DNA of 64,000 nt, taken from Dehalococcoidia bacterium (GTDB taxonomy: Bacteria > Chloroflexota > Dehalococcoidia > Bin125). Made by a program: the position numbers and the translations under genes. Shown here in pieces: positions 35,697-44,285 of the stretch. How positions within the stretch are numbered: the first letter of the stretch is position 1; each line of letters begins with the position of its first letter. The notes beneath the pieces are model-generated. The model did no database searches. It saw nothing but the letters and a program-made list of their open reading frames with translations, and had not been told where the DNA came from. Where the stretch lies: the NCBI GenBank assembly GCA_022826965.1, contig JAJDTU010000013.1, positions 124,001-188,000 of the forward strand, written 5' to 3'.

Positions 35697-36544
35697 CAGG
35701 CTCGCCGCAGGACCGAAGCGCCGACCGTGCCGGGACCAATGTGCGCGCCCAGCACGGGAGAGCTGAGCACGAGCGGAACGTTCATCCCGCCGCAAGCCTC
35801 GGAGACCCGCTGGGCGAGTGCGTTCGCATCGGATTCGGCGTTGCCATGCAAGATGGCGACGCGCTCCGGCTCGCCGTTGGACATGATCTGCGCGTAGAGA
35901 CGGTCGAGCGCTTTCCTGCGCGTCCGCGGCCGCTCAACATCGGCGACCTCGCCCTCGATCAGCTCGAGCAACGGACGCATGCGCAGCAACTTGCCGGCGA
36001 GCTGGCGGGCACGGCCGATGCGGCCGCCGCGCAGCAGGTAGTCGAGCGTCTCGACGAACAGCATCGTGCGTGTCCTGGCGGCCAACTCCTGCGCCGCCTC
36101 TGCTGCTTCCTCCACGCCGGCGCCGCTCTGCGCGGCGGCCAGCGCCGCTTCCGCGGCCCAGCCGACCGCCATCGAGGCGGACTCGGAGTCGACAAACTCG
36201 AACGGGGGAGGGTTCTCCAGCAGCGACGCGCCCTGGCGGGCGGAGTTGAGCGTGCCCGACAACTTGCCGCTCACGTGGACGGCGACGATCCCCTCGGCGC
36301 CGTCATCGATCAGCTGCTGATAGGTGTCGCGGAACGCGCCGGGGGACGCCTGCGAGGTGGTCGGCAACGTGCCTCCCGATTCGACGACCTCGTCCAGCTT
36401 GGACCAGAAGTCGGGCTTGGAGAGGGTGAGGCCGTCCTCGAAGAGTTCGTCGCCGAAATGCAGGTGCAGCGGGACGACGGTGATGCCCTCGATCTGGCCT
36501 TGCTCCAGATCGGAGGCAGAGTCGGTGACTACGGCAATGGACAT
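35696..36544 (-). CDS. DegV family fatty-acid-binding protein (FakB-like)
   Basis: The 282-residue protein begins with the DegV hallmark VVTDSASDL and continues with VVPLHLHFGDELFEDG, a LPTTSQASPGAF segment that binds the carboxylate in relatives, and a DYLLRGGRIGRARQLAGKLL helix. DegV/FakB proteins present fatty acids to the kinase FakA, and a FakA-like gene lies directly upstream on the same strand, which supports this role. A TAGGGT box seven bases before the ATG suggests it is also transcribed from its own leaderless promoter. It is coupled to recG through a shared TGATG. Confidence 0.9.
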   Translation of the reverse strand: MSIAVVTDSASDLEQGQIEGITVVPLHLHFGDELFEDGLTLSKPDFWSKLDEVVESGGTLPTTSQASPGAFRDTYQQLIDDGAEGIVAVHVSGKLSGTLNSARQGASLLENPPPFEFVDSESASMAVGWAAEAALAAAQSGAGVEEAAEAAQELAARTRTMLFVETLDYLLRGGRIGRARQLAGKLLRMRPLLELIEGEVADVERPRTRRKALDRLYAQIMSNGEPERVAILHGNAESDANALAQRVSEACGGMNVPLVLSSPVLGAHIGPGTVGASVLRRA

Positions 36545-36551
36545 ATGTTCT

Positions 36552-36557
36552 ACCCTA
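36552..36557 (-). promoter_or_regulatory. -10 box TAGGGT, leaderless arrangement for degV
   Basis: On the minus strand TAGGGT is followed by seven bases and the degV ATG. A TGGACT element 17 bases further upstream could serve as a -35. Confidence 0.48.
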
Positions 36558-36607
36558 GTAGCTGTGTGGACGCGAGTCCAGTCGGTCTCCTGGTGCTATC
36601 CGAGGTG

Positions 36608-38224
36608 TTATTCGAGCGCCAGCAGCCAGGGATAGTGGGGCTGGCCGCCCTCGATCAGATCAACCTCGATGTTCGTGTGTTCCTCTATCGCCCCGACCAG
36701 CGCTTCGGCGTTCTCTTCAGAGACACCCTCGCCGACGTAGGCGGTAAACAAGGACGCACCCGAGAGCGATTCCGCCATTGAGCCGGCCAGGGACAGGGCC
36801 ACTTCATCGATCGACTCACCGGCGCCGACGATCTCACCGTCGAGCATGGCGAACGGTTGACCTTGCTTGATCGGGATGTCGCCATCGAGCGTGCGGGCGG
36901 CGTACGTGACCCGACCGATCCGCACTGCCTCGAGCGCCTCCTGCATCTCAGCCACGAGGTCCTCGGCCGGCACGCCGCCGATGATGGCGGCCAGCGCCGC
37001 CACACCCTCAGCCTGGCTGTCATTGTGAATGACGTGGATGCGTTGCGGCTCGTCGGCCTCGGCAGCCAGTTCGCCGGCGCGCTCGGCGGCCGGCGTGACG
37101 TTGTGGTTGTTGGGCAGGATGATCACATCCTCGCCCTTGACCGACTCCGCCGCCGAGAACAGCATCTCGACCGAGGGATTGTCTGCGGCGCCGCCGGACA
37201 CGATGGCGGCCGCGCCGAGTTCGGTGAACACGCGGATAAAGCCGCTGCCCTGGGCGACAGCCACGACTGCGGCATCCGACTCCGATTCATGGGTTCGAGC
37301 AGCCTGCATACGCATGTCGACGGCGCGGAAGACTCGGATCCGACCCGCTTCATCCGCGGCGGCGTAGGCGTCGGCCGGTTCGGTCGTGTGGATGTGGATG
37401 CGGAGGTCATCGCCGTCGGGCGCAAGCATCACGGTTTCATCGTCGCCCGCCAACACCTCACGCAAGGCGTCGATGTCATTGACGTTGGCCACGACCAGCT
37501 CCGTACAGAATCCGTCGAACTCGCCGTCATCGTCGAGCCGGCGCGCGAGCCACCCGGGGTCGATCGCGCCCAATTCAGCCGGCACGTCGGGAATCGGCTC
37601 ACCGGCCAGGGCACCGGCCATGCCGCGCAGCATGAACTCCAGCCCGCGCGCGCCGGCATCGACGACGCCGGCGTCCTTGAGCACCGGATTCTGCTCCGGC
37701 GTGTACTCGACCGACTCGTACGCCGCCTCGACGGCGCGCTGCATCAGTGTCAGCGGACTTCCGGCCAATGTCTCGACAGCCAGCGCGGTATCCGCCGCGA
37801 CCGAGATCATGGTGCCGTCTCGCGGTTCGGCGACGGCGTTGCGCGCGGCCTCGGCCGCGCCGGCGAAGGCGGCGCCGAGCGATGCGTCACCGTCTTCGGA
37901 CAGTCCGGCGGCGAATCCACGCAGCCACTGAGCTCCGATCACGCCGGAACTGCCCCGACCGCCGAGCAGCGCGGCCGAGGCGGCCTGCGACGCGATCTCA
38001 TGCGCCGACGCCTCTTCGGAGATCTCGCCCAGCGCTTCACTGGCGGCCGCCAGGGTCCGACCGAGGTTGGCGCCGGTGTCGCCGTCGGGGACGGGGAACA
38101 CGTTGATCAGGTTCAGCGCTTCGCGGTGTAGGGCGACCCAGCCGGCAGCGCCCTGGATCATGCGTCGGACATCCGACCCGCTGAGGCCGGCGACCCCGAC
38201 TTCAGAGGCGCCTGGTTCGACCAT
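36608..38224 (-). CDS. fakA: DAK2-domain fatty-acid kinase (FakA-like)
   Basis: The 538-residue protein carries the DhaL/DAK2 ATP-binding signature INVFPVPDGDTGANLGRTL near the N-terminus, with GGRGSSGVIGAQWLRG after it, and a C-terminal DegV-like part ending in the IEVDLIEGGQPHYPWLLALE motif of the family. Together with FakB it phosphorylates fatty acids to acyl-phosphates for phospholipid synthesis. The ATG at 38224 has GGGAGG upstream. The order rpmB (divergent), fakA, degV, recG resembles a conserved arrangement in Gram-positive bacteria. Confidence 0.9.
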   Translation of the reverse strand: MVEPGASEVGVAGLSGSDVRRMIQGAAGWVALHREALNLINVFPVPDGDTGANLGRTLAAASEALGEISEEASAHEIASQAASAALLGGRGSSGVIGAQWLRGFAAGLSEDGDASLGAAFAGAAEAARNAVAEPRDGTMISVAADTALAVETLAGSPLTLMQRAVEAAYESVEYTPEQNPVLKDAGVVDAGARGLEFMLRGMAGALAGEPIPDVPAELGAIDPGWLARRLDDDGEFDGFCTELVVANVNDIDALREVLAGDDETVMLAPDGDDLRIHIHTTEPADAYAAADEAGRIRVFRAVDMRMQAARTHESESDAAVVAVAQGSGFIRVFTELGAAAIVSGGAADNPSVEMLFSAAESVKGEDVIILPNNHNVTPAAERAGELAAEADEPQRIHVIHNDSQAEGVAALAAIIGGVPAEDLVAEMQEALEAVRIGRVTYAARTLDGDIPIKQGQPFAMLDGEIVGAGESIDEVALSLAGSMAESLSGASLFTAYVGEGVSEENAEALVGAIEEHTNIEVDLIEGGQPHYPWLLALE

Positions 38225-38289
38225 CTGTAGCCTCCCGTATAGAGTGCCAACGTGGCCCCGAGGCATGGCCCAGAACCAGGCCGGGGTGC

Positions 38290-38298
38290 TGATATGAT
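38290..38298 (+). promoter_or_regulatory. Extended -10 promoter (TGATATGAT) for rpmB
   Basis: TG, one base, then TATGAT forms an extended -10. The predicted start of transcription is near 38305, leaving a leader of about 60 bases before rpmB. No strong -35 is visible, as expected for an extended -10 type. Confidence 0.55.
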
Positions 38299-38363
38299 AC
38301 CTGCCACGCGCCGGCGACTGCCGAAGTTGTTGGGTGCGTCAACGATGGATCAAGGACGGATCG

Positions 38364-38579
38364 ATGGCCGGCAAATGCGACCTGTGCCCCAAGCAGACCA
38401 CGTTCGGGCGCAACATTCGCCACAAGCACTCTGGTCGCTGGAAGCGCAAGGCGCCGCGCACATCTCGTACGTTCAAACCGAATGTTCACCGACACAAAGT
38501 AACCGTTGACGGTAAAACGCAACGGCTTAACGTTTGCACCGCATGCCTGCGAACGATGATGAAGCGGCTCGCCGCCTGA
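38364..38579 (+). CDS. rpmB: Large ribosomal subunit protein bL28
   Basis: The 71-residue protein has the bL28 sequence: MAGKCDLCPKQTTFG, a basic centre with HSGRWKRKAPRTSRTFKPN, and LNVCTACLRTM. The two CxxC pairs mark the zinc-binding form of the protein. The ATG at 38364 gives the normal start; the frame extends to 38334 without homology. It is transcribed away from fakA. Confidence 0.95.
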   Translation: MAGKCDLCPKQTTFGRNIRHKHSGRWKRKAPRTSRTFKPNVHRHKVTVDGKTQRLNVCTACLRTMMKRLAA

Positions 38580-38644
38580 CTCATCGACCATGACCGACAA
38601 AGCCTGAGCCGGATCGGATTACCCAAGCCCTGAGAGCCAGAGCC

Positions 38645-38661
38645 GCGGACGAAGCGTCCGC
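38645..38661 (+). terminator. Hairpin after rpmB, possible terminator or leader structure
   Basis: GCGGACG and CGTCCGC form a perfect 7-bp stem around AAG in the 145-base gap between rpmB and the RNA-binding protein gene. A second small hairpin, GGCGC/GCGCC around GCTT (38690-38703), ends about 20 bases before that gene. Neither has a T-tract, so an mRNA-leader role in the downstream gene is equally possible. Confidence 0.4.
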
Positions 38662-38724
38662 ACGTGACCACCTGTACGAGCCCGAAGCCGGCGCGCTTGC
38701 GCCGCCACACCGAGACCGAGGAAT

Positions 38725-39183
38725 ATGCGAATCTACGTTGGAAACCTGCCTTTCCGAACCAACCAGGACGAACTGCGCGACCTGTTCGCCGAACACGGCG
38801 AAGTCCAGGATTGCGTCATCCCGGTCGACCGAGACAGCGGTCGATCCCGAGGATTCGGCTTCGTCGACATGGCCGACGAGGAAGCGCGCAACGCGATCAC
38901 CGCGCTCGACGGCTACGACATGGACGGACGCCAACTGCGCGTCAACGAAGCGCGACCGCGCGGTTCCGGCGGCGGCGGCGGTGGCGGGTACCGAGGCGGT
39001 GGCGGTGGTGGCGGCGGCTACCGTGACGACCGCGGCGGCGGCTACCGCGATGGCGGTGGCGGCGGCTACCGTGAGAGCCGGGGAGGCGGCGGTGGCGGTG
39101 GTGGCGGCGGCTACCGCGAGCCCCGTTACGACGACCGCGGCTCGCGCGACAGCTACTCGTCCGACCGCGGCCGGCGCTGGTAG
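38725..39183 (+). CDS. RRM-type RNA-binding protein with Gly-rich tail
   Basis: The 152-residue protein has one RNA-recognition motif with RNP2 IYVGNL at the start and RNP1 RGFGFVDM near residue 47, both with the aromatic residues that stack on RNA. The second half is a Gly/Arg/Tyr repeat region (GGGGYR and GGGYRE units), as in cyanobacterial Rbp proteins and hnRNP-like proteins. Such tails bind RNA loosely and can promote condensation. A GAGGA site lies very close to the ATG. Hairpins in the leader could be its own binding sites. Cold-shock or general RNA-chaperone roles are plausible. Confidence 0.9.
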   Translation: MRIYVGNLPFRTNQDELRDLFAEHGEVQDCVIPVDRDSGRSRGFGFVDMADEEARNAITALDGYDMDGRQLRVNEARPRGSGGGGGGGYRGGGGGGGGYRDDRGGGYRDGGGGGYRESRGGGGGGGGGGYREPRYDDRGSRDSYSSDRGRRW

Positions 39184-39219
39184 CGTCTGCCGCTCGGCGA
39201 CCCCGCTCTGGCCGATGCC

Positions 39220-40353
39220 ATGAGATCGGACGTCCGAGTCCGAGCAATCGGATTCGGGCGTCAGGCCGCGCCCTTCATCGACGTCCTCTGGACTGTCTAC
39301 GACGGCGATCCGACATGGATCCCGATGCTGCGCCGTGCGCAGATGGAGCGACTCGATCCCGAGAAGACGCCGTTCCTGCGCTACGGCGAGGCGCAGCTCT
39401 TCATCGCCGAACGCCATGGCCGCGACATCGGCCGCATCTCGGCCCAGATCAATCCACTGCACAACGAGAAGTGGGACGAGTCCGCCGGGTTCTTCGGCCA
39501 CTTCGACTGCGTGGACGATCCCGAGGCCGCGACTGCTCTCTTCGACGCCGCCGAGAGCTGGCTGCGTGAGCGCGGCGCGGCATTCTCGCGCGGGCCGTTC
39601 AGCTTCACGATCAACGACGAGTCCGGTTGCCTCGTCGAGGGCTTCGACTCCCCACCGATGGTCGCCATGCCGCATGGACGGCGCTGGTTCCCGACCTTGA
39701 TCGAAGCAAACGGCTACGCAAAGGCCAAGGATCTCTGGGCCTATCACTATCCCGTCGACGCCCTGCTCGGCGACCGACGCGAGCGTGCCTGGAAACGCAT
39801 CCACGAGCATCCCCGAGTGACCGTGCGACCGTTCTCCAGGCGCAACTTACGCCGTGACGTGCGCATCGCGGCGGAAATCTTCAACGAGGCCTGGGTCGAA
39901 AACTGGGGCTCTGTCCCGATCACACCGGAGGAAGCGGACCGACTGGCCGCCGACCTGATCCAGTTCGCGGACCCCGAGCTGACCGCGTTCGTGGAAATCG
40001 ACGGCGATCCGGCGGCAATGGTGATCTCGATCCCCAACCTCAATGAGTGCGCTCGCGATATCGACGGACGGCTGTTCCCCTTCGGCTGGATCAAGGTGTT
40101 GTGGCGTCTGCGGCGAGGTCCGGAGAGCGGTCGCGTGATGCTGCTCGGCGTGCGCCAGAAGTGGCGAGTCCGGGAGTTCGCCCAGCTCGGCATGATGCTG
40201 ACCGCCGAAGTACACGTGCGCGGCGCAGCGCGTGGTTACAAATGGGCTGAACTGGGCTGGGTCCTGGAAGACAACCACCTGCTCAACCACGCCCTGCGGC
40301 GCACGGACGCCGAGGTCTACAAGGTCTACCGGATCTACGAGAAGCCGCTCTAG
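39220..40353 (+). CDS. GNAT-like hypothetical protein
   Basis: The 377-residue protein resembles a widespread but uncharacterised family with two acetyltransferase-like halves. Recognisable segments include FLRYGEAQLFIAERHGRDIGRISAQIN, GPFSFTINDESGCLVEGFDSPPM, the NGYAKAKDLWAY strand and, near the end, the AELGWVLEDNHLLNHALRR pattern seen at acetyl-CoA sites of GNAT folds. I cannot name a substrate. The ATG is taken at 39220 because the motif region begins directly after it; no strong ribosome-binding site is visible. Its stop codon overlaps the rpe stop in a shared CTAG. Confidence 0.72.
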   Translation: MRSDVRVRAIGFGRQAAPFIDVLWTVYDGDPTWIPMLRRAQMERLDPEKTPFLRYGEAQLFIAERHGRDIGRISAQINPLHNEKWDESAGFFGHFDCVDDPEAATALFDAAESWLRERGAAFSRGPFSFTINDESGCLVEGFDSPPMVAMPHGRRWFPTLIEANGYAKAKDLWAYHYPVDALLGDRRERAWKRIHEHPRVTVRPFSRRNLRRDVRIAAEIFNEAWVENWGSVPITPEEADRLAADLIQFADPELTAFVEIDGDPAAMVISIPNLNECARDIDGRLFPFGWIKVLWRLRRGPESGRVMLLGVRQKWRVREFAQLGMMLTAEVHVRGAARGYKWAELGWVLEDNHLLNHALRRTDAEVYKVYRIYEKPL

Positions 40354-41024
40354 CCGTTCCGCAGCGCCCGGCGTAGCCGCGCTACCGCATCTGCGACCGG
40401 CTCGCGGTCGTTGTAGATCGCCGACCCCGCTACCAACCAGTTTGCGCCGGCCTCGACGATTGAGGCGATGGTCGACTCGTTCACACCGCCGTCCACCGCA
40501 ACGGGCGTCCTCTCGCGTCCGCAGCCGTCCAGCATTGCCCGAGCCTGGCGAATCCGTCCCAGGGACTCGGGGATGAACCTCTGACCGCCCCAACCCGGGT
40601 TCACGCTCATGATCTGGATGCGATCGCAGATCGACACGACCGGTTCGATCTCGCTGAGCGGCGTGCCGGGATTGAGCGTCACGCCCGCGTCGACGCCAGC
40701 CTCGGAAATCTGTTGCAGCAATCGATGCGGATGGCGAGTCGTCTCGACGTGAATCGTCACGCAGTTGACGCCGGCCTCGATGAAGTCGCCGATCTGATCC
40801 TCGGGATGTTCAACCATCAGGTGCGCCTCGATCGGCAGGGACGTCAGCCGGCGGACCGCCGAGGCCATCTGCGCGCCGAACGTGATCGGCGGGACGAAGT
40901 TGCCGTCCATCACGTCGAGCGAGATCCAGTCGACGCCGGCAGCCTCCGCTTCTGCGATCTGCTCGGCCAGCCGCGTCCAGTCGGCGCTCAGGATCGAGGG
41001 CGCGATGGCTATGGGCAACGTCAT
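40350..41024 (-). CDS. rpe: Ribulose-phosphate 3-epimerase
   Basis: The 224-residue TIM-barrel enzyme interconverts ribulose 5-phosphate and xylulose 5-phosphate. Diagnostic segments are IAPSILSADW, the metal/catalytic Asp in SLDVMDGNFVPP, EAHLMVEHP, MSVNPGWGGQRF and VDGGVN with the phosphate-binding VAGSAIY. Its ATG overlaps the argH stop by four bases, so it is the last gene of the argD-argG-argH transcript, an unusual companion for arginine synthesis. Confidence 0.95.
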   Translation of the reverse strand: MTLPIAIAPSILSADWTRLAEQIAEAEAAGVDWISLDVMDGNFVPPITFGAQMASAVRRLTSLPIEAHLMVEHPEDQIGDFIEAGVNCVTIHVETTRHPHRLLQQISEAGVDAGVTLNPGTPLSEIEPVVSICDRIQIMSVNPGWGGQRFIPESLGRIRQARAMLDGCGRERTPVAVDGGVNESTIASIVEAGANWLVAGSAIYNDREPVADAVARLRRALRNG

Positions 41025-42574
41025 GATCGACCCTGCTGACCCTGCCGCCCCTGTTGCTTGGCCGCTGCGCGCTCGGCGGCCCGTCGTTGGGCCCGGTTGA
41101 GGCCGGTTTCCAGTGTCGCTGCTTCTGCGGGTGCAGCCTTCTGGTTCGACGACTGAGCCGCCGGCTCCAGCTGGAGGCGACTCTTCGCTTCCTCAAGGGC
41201 CGCTCGCACCTGCTTCGGCGCCGTACCGCCGGGCAGGTCGCGCGATTCCAGCGCAAACTGCACCGTCATCCCGACCGCATCCGCTTCGAACGCCGAATGC
41301 TCCGTTTGCAGGTCCTCAAGCGAGAGGTCGGCGAGCCCGCAACCGCGTTGTTCGCAGAGTCGGACCAGGCGTCCGACGACGCCGTGCGCCTCGCGGAACG
41401 GGACGCCCTTACGCGTGATGTAGTCGGCGTAGTCGGTGGCCAGGATGAATGGGTCGCGGTCGACCATGGCCCGCGCTCGATCACCATCAACGTTCGCCGT
41501 CAGCAGCGCCCGCGCCAGGACGTGCAGCGTGCCGATCAACGTCTCAGCCGTGTCGAACAGGCCCGACTTGTCCTCCTGCAGGTCACGGTTGTAGGCGAGT
41601 GGCAGGCCCTTGAGCATCGTCAGCAGCCCGGTCAGATGACCCAACACCTTGCCGCTGCGTCCGCGGGCGAGTTCGGCGATGTCGGGATTGCGCTTCTGCG
41701 GCATGATCGACGAGCCGGTCGTGAAGGCGTCGCCGAACCGCAGCACGCCGAACTCGGCAGAGCTCCAGAGGATGACGTCCTCGCAGAGGCGCGAGACGTT
41801 AACCATGCAAATCGCCGCGTTGGCGATGAACTCGACGATGTAGTCGCGCGACGAGACGGCATCCATGCTGTTGCGCGACACCTGCTCAAAGCCAAGCTCG
41901 TCGGCCACGGCCTGCCGATCGAGCGGATATGCCGCGCCGGCCAGCGCGGCGCTGCCGAGCGGCATGATGTCGGCTCGAGCGAACGAGTCGACCAGGCGCT
42001 CGGCGTCGCGGTCGAGCATTTCCAGGTAGGCGAGCAGATGATGCGAGAGCAGCACCGGCTGCGCCCGCTGGAGGTGTGTGTAGCCGGGCAGGTAGACGTC
42101 GAGAGAACGCTCGGCCAGCTCGATCAATGAGGCCTGCAGACCTCGCACAGCGCCGACGGCCTGCACAATCGCATCGCGCACGAACATCCGAGTGTCAAGC
42201 GCGACCTGGTCGTTGCGCGAGCGCGCCGTGTGCAGCCGGCCCGCCGCGTCGGAACCGATGATCTGGCTCAGGCGAGCCTCAACGTGCGTATGGATGTCCT
42301 CGAGTTCATGGTTGATCTCGAATCCGCCCGACTCGATTTCCGACTCAACCTGATCGAGACCTTCAAGAATCTTCGCCGCATCAGCCGCCCCGATAATCCC
42401 CTGCGCCGCCAGCATGCGGGCGTGGGCGCGTGAGCCGGCGAGGTCGTGCCGGAAGAGCAGCAGGTCTGTCTGAATCGAGGAGGTGTATGCCTGGACAAGG
42501 GCGTCGGGAGCTTCCTCGAAGCGTCCGCCCCAGAGCCGTTGGCCATCGTCGCGTTGGTTGTCGGCGTCAGTCAT
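41021..42574 (-). CDS. argH: Argininosuccinate lyase with a basic C-terminal tail
   Basis: The 517-residue enzyme splits argininosuccinate into arginine and fumarate. The fumarase/aspartase-superfamily signature GSSIMPQKRNPD with its catalytic serine is intact, as are TARSRNDQVALD and the LPGYTHLQRAQP region. Usual ArgH length is about 460 residues. Here roughly 50 extra residues follow, rich in Ala, Gln and Arg and containing NRAQRRAAERAAAKQQ, likely disordered and nucleic-acid- or ribosome-like in composition. An AGGCGG sequence precedes the ATG. It is flanked by a small unknown gene and rpe. Confidence 0.94.
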   Translation of the reverse strand: MTDADNQRDDGQRLWGGRFEEAPDALVQAYTSSIQTDLLLFRHDLAGSRAHARMLAAQGIIGAADAAKILEGLDQVESEIESGGFEINHELEDIHTHVEARLSQIIGSDAAGRLHTARSRNDQVALDTRMFVRDAIVQAVGAVRGLQASLIELAERSLDVYLPGYTHLQRAQPVLLSHHLLAYLEMLDRDAERLVDSFARADIMPLGSAALAGAAYPLDRQAVADELGFEQVSRNSMDAVSSRDYIVEFIANAAICMVNVSRLCEDVILWSSAEFGVLRFGDAFTTGSSIMPQKRNPDIAELARGRSGKVLGHLTGLLTMLKGLPLAYNRDLQEDKSGLFDTAETLIGTLHVLARALLTANVDGDRARAMVDRDPFILATDYADYITRKGVPFREAHGVVGRLVRLCEQRGCGLADLSLEDLQTEHSAFEADAVGMTVQFALESRDLPGGTAPKQVRAALEEAKSRLQLEPAAQSSNQKAAPAEAATLETGLNRAQRRAAERAAAKQQGRQGQQGRS

Positions 42575-42595
42575 GCGCCGCCTACTTGTCGTGCA

Positions 42596-42955
42596 CTACT
42601 CGTCCGACGGCAATCGGGTCAGTCCGGCGGCGCCGATCACGCTGTCCAGTTGCTCCGCCGAGAGATCACGGGCGCGGATCGTCTGGATTGCCGGTGGTAC
42701 GATCCCCGATCCAATCTGAGACCGGTACAGCCCGTCGCCCAGGGCGCGGATCACCGCCTGTACGTCGCCATCCGACAACGGGCCGCACAACGCTTCGAAT
42801 GCCTGCTTTGCATCCAACGCCAGGTACAAGGCGACCTCGAGAGTGGCATGTCCCGGACGGCGAATCTCGAAGTCTGCAGCGTCGGGACCGCCTGCTGTGG
42901 ACACGGCCGTTTCGTACTCGATGTCGATCTCGATGTCGGAGGCGTCAGTCGTCAT
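42596..42955 (-). CDS. Small acidic protein of unknown function within the arginine operon
   Basis: This 119-residue protein matches nothing I recognise. It starts with an acidic stretch (SDIEIDIEYET), has a helical middle (EVALYLALDAKQAFEALCGPL) and ends with SAEQLDSVIGAAGL. A GAGG site precedes the ATG. It lies 38 bases after argG and 21 before argH on the same strand, so it is transcribed with them. Codon use looks like that of its neighbours. Confidence 0.6.
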   Translation of the reverse strand: MTTDASDIEIDIEYETAVSTAGGPDAADFEIRRPGHATLEVALYLALDAKQAFEALCGPLSDGDVQAVIRALGDGLYRSQIGSGIVPPAIQTIRARDLSAEQLDSVIGAAGLTRLPSDE

Positions 42956-42993
42956 CGTGCATGGTCCTCGCTGGCCGTTCTGCTCACTTCCGC

Positions 42994-44247
42994 TTACGAA
43001 CTACGTCCCGATGATACGTCCAGCACGCCTCCCGGTTGCCGCAACAACTGCTTCTCCGCCTGAACGCGGACCGGTAGGCCGAAAATGTCGATGAAGCCGA
43101 CCGCCGAGGTCTGGTCGTAAATGTCGCCCTCGTCGTAGGTGGCCAGCGAATACTGGTACAGACTGTTGGGGCTTTCGACCCCCACCGTGACGGCCTGCCC
43201 CTTGTAGAGCTTGACCCTGGCCGTGCCTGAAACATGACGCTGCATCGACGATGTCAACGCCGCCAGATCCTGGTGCAGACCGGTGAACCAGAGGCCGTCG
43301 TAGATCAGATCTGCGTAGTCCTGCATCAGTCGGTGCTTGATCCGCAGCTGGCTCTTCGAGAGCGTCAGCGTCTCCAGTGCCTCATGCGCAATCCGCAGCG
43401 TTGTCGCGGCGGGAGCCTCGTAGACCTCACGCGACTTAATACCCACCAGCCGGTCCTCGACCATGTCGATCCGGCCCACGCCGTTCGCTCCCGCGACATC
43501 ATGCACGCGGCTGATCAACGTGACGGGATCAATATCCTCGCCCTCCAGGGACACCGGGCGTCCGTGCTCAAATCCAATCTCGATGTAGGTCGGCTCATTG
43601 GGCGCTTGCTCTGGATTGACGGTCCACTCCCAGACGTTGTCGGGCGGCTCGGTCCAGGGATCCTCCAGCGGGCCCGCCTCAATTGACCGTCCCCAGAGGT
43701 TCTCGTCGGTCGAGTACTGCTTGTCGACACTCACAGTGATCGGAATGCTATGCGCCTGGGCGTAGACAATCTCAGACTCTCGCGTGGTGAGTTCCCACTC
43801 GCGAACCGGTGCGAGGATACGCAGGTCGGGTGCGAGGGCCTGTACCGACACGTCGAAGCGAACCTGATCGTTGCCCTTGCCGGTGCAGCCGTGGGCGACT
43901 GCGGTCGCGTTGTGTCGTCGAGCGACATCGACCAGCGCCTTGGCGATCAATGGTCGCGCCAGTGCGGTGGCAAGCGGGTAACGGCCCTCATAGAGCGCGC
44001 CCGCCATCAGCGCCGGGAAGCAGAATGCGCGAGCGAAATCGTCGCGCAGGTCGAGCATCTCGAAGCCGACCGCGCCGGCCGCGTAGGCGCGAGATTCCAG
44101 TTCCTCGTCCTCCTCGAGGTAGCCCATGTCGGCGGTCATGCAGATGACTTCCCATCCGCGCTCGGTCAGCCAACGGGTCACCACCGACGTATCCAACCCG
44201 CCCGAGTACGCCAACACCACCCGCTTGTCGTCAGTTCGTCTTGCCAC
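42994..44247 (-). CDS. argG: Argininosuccinate synthase
   Basis: The 417-residue enzyme joins citrulline and aspartate with ATP. The PP-loop YSGGLDTSV lies near the N-terminus, followed by ADMGYLEED, the AHGCTGKGNDQVRF loop and the GRIDMVEDRLVGIKSREVYE region, all standard for ArgG. It begins with GTG behind an AGGAGG site. It lies 38 bases downstream of argD. Confidence 0.95.
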   Translation of the reverse strand: MARRTDDKRVVLAYSGGLDTSVVTRWLTERGWEVICMTADMGYLEEDEELESRAYAAGAVGFEMLDLRDDFARAFCFPALMAGALYEGRYPLATALARPLIAKALVDVARRHNATAVAHGCTGKGNDQVRFDVSVQALAPDLRILAPVREWELTTRESEIVYAQAHSIPITVSVDKQYSTDENLWGRSIEAGPLEDPWTEPPDNVWEWTVNPEQAPNEPTYIEIGFEHGRPVSLEGEDIDPVTLISRVHDVAGANGVGRIDMVEDRLVGIKSREVYEAPAATTLRIAHEALETLTLSKSQLRIKHRLMQDYADLIYDGLWFTGLHQDLAALTSSMQRHVSGTARVKLYKGQAVTVGVESPNSLYQYSLATYDEGDIYDQTSAVGFIDIFGLPVRVQAEKQLLRQPGGVLDVSSGRSS

Positions 44248-44285
44248 CCGGGCCTCCTGTCCGGTTCGTGCTGTCTGCCCGCGCG

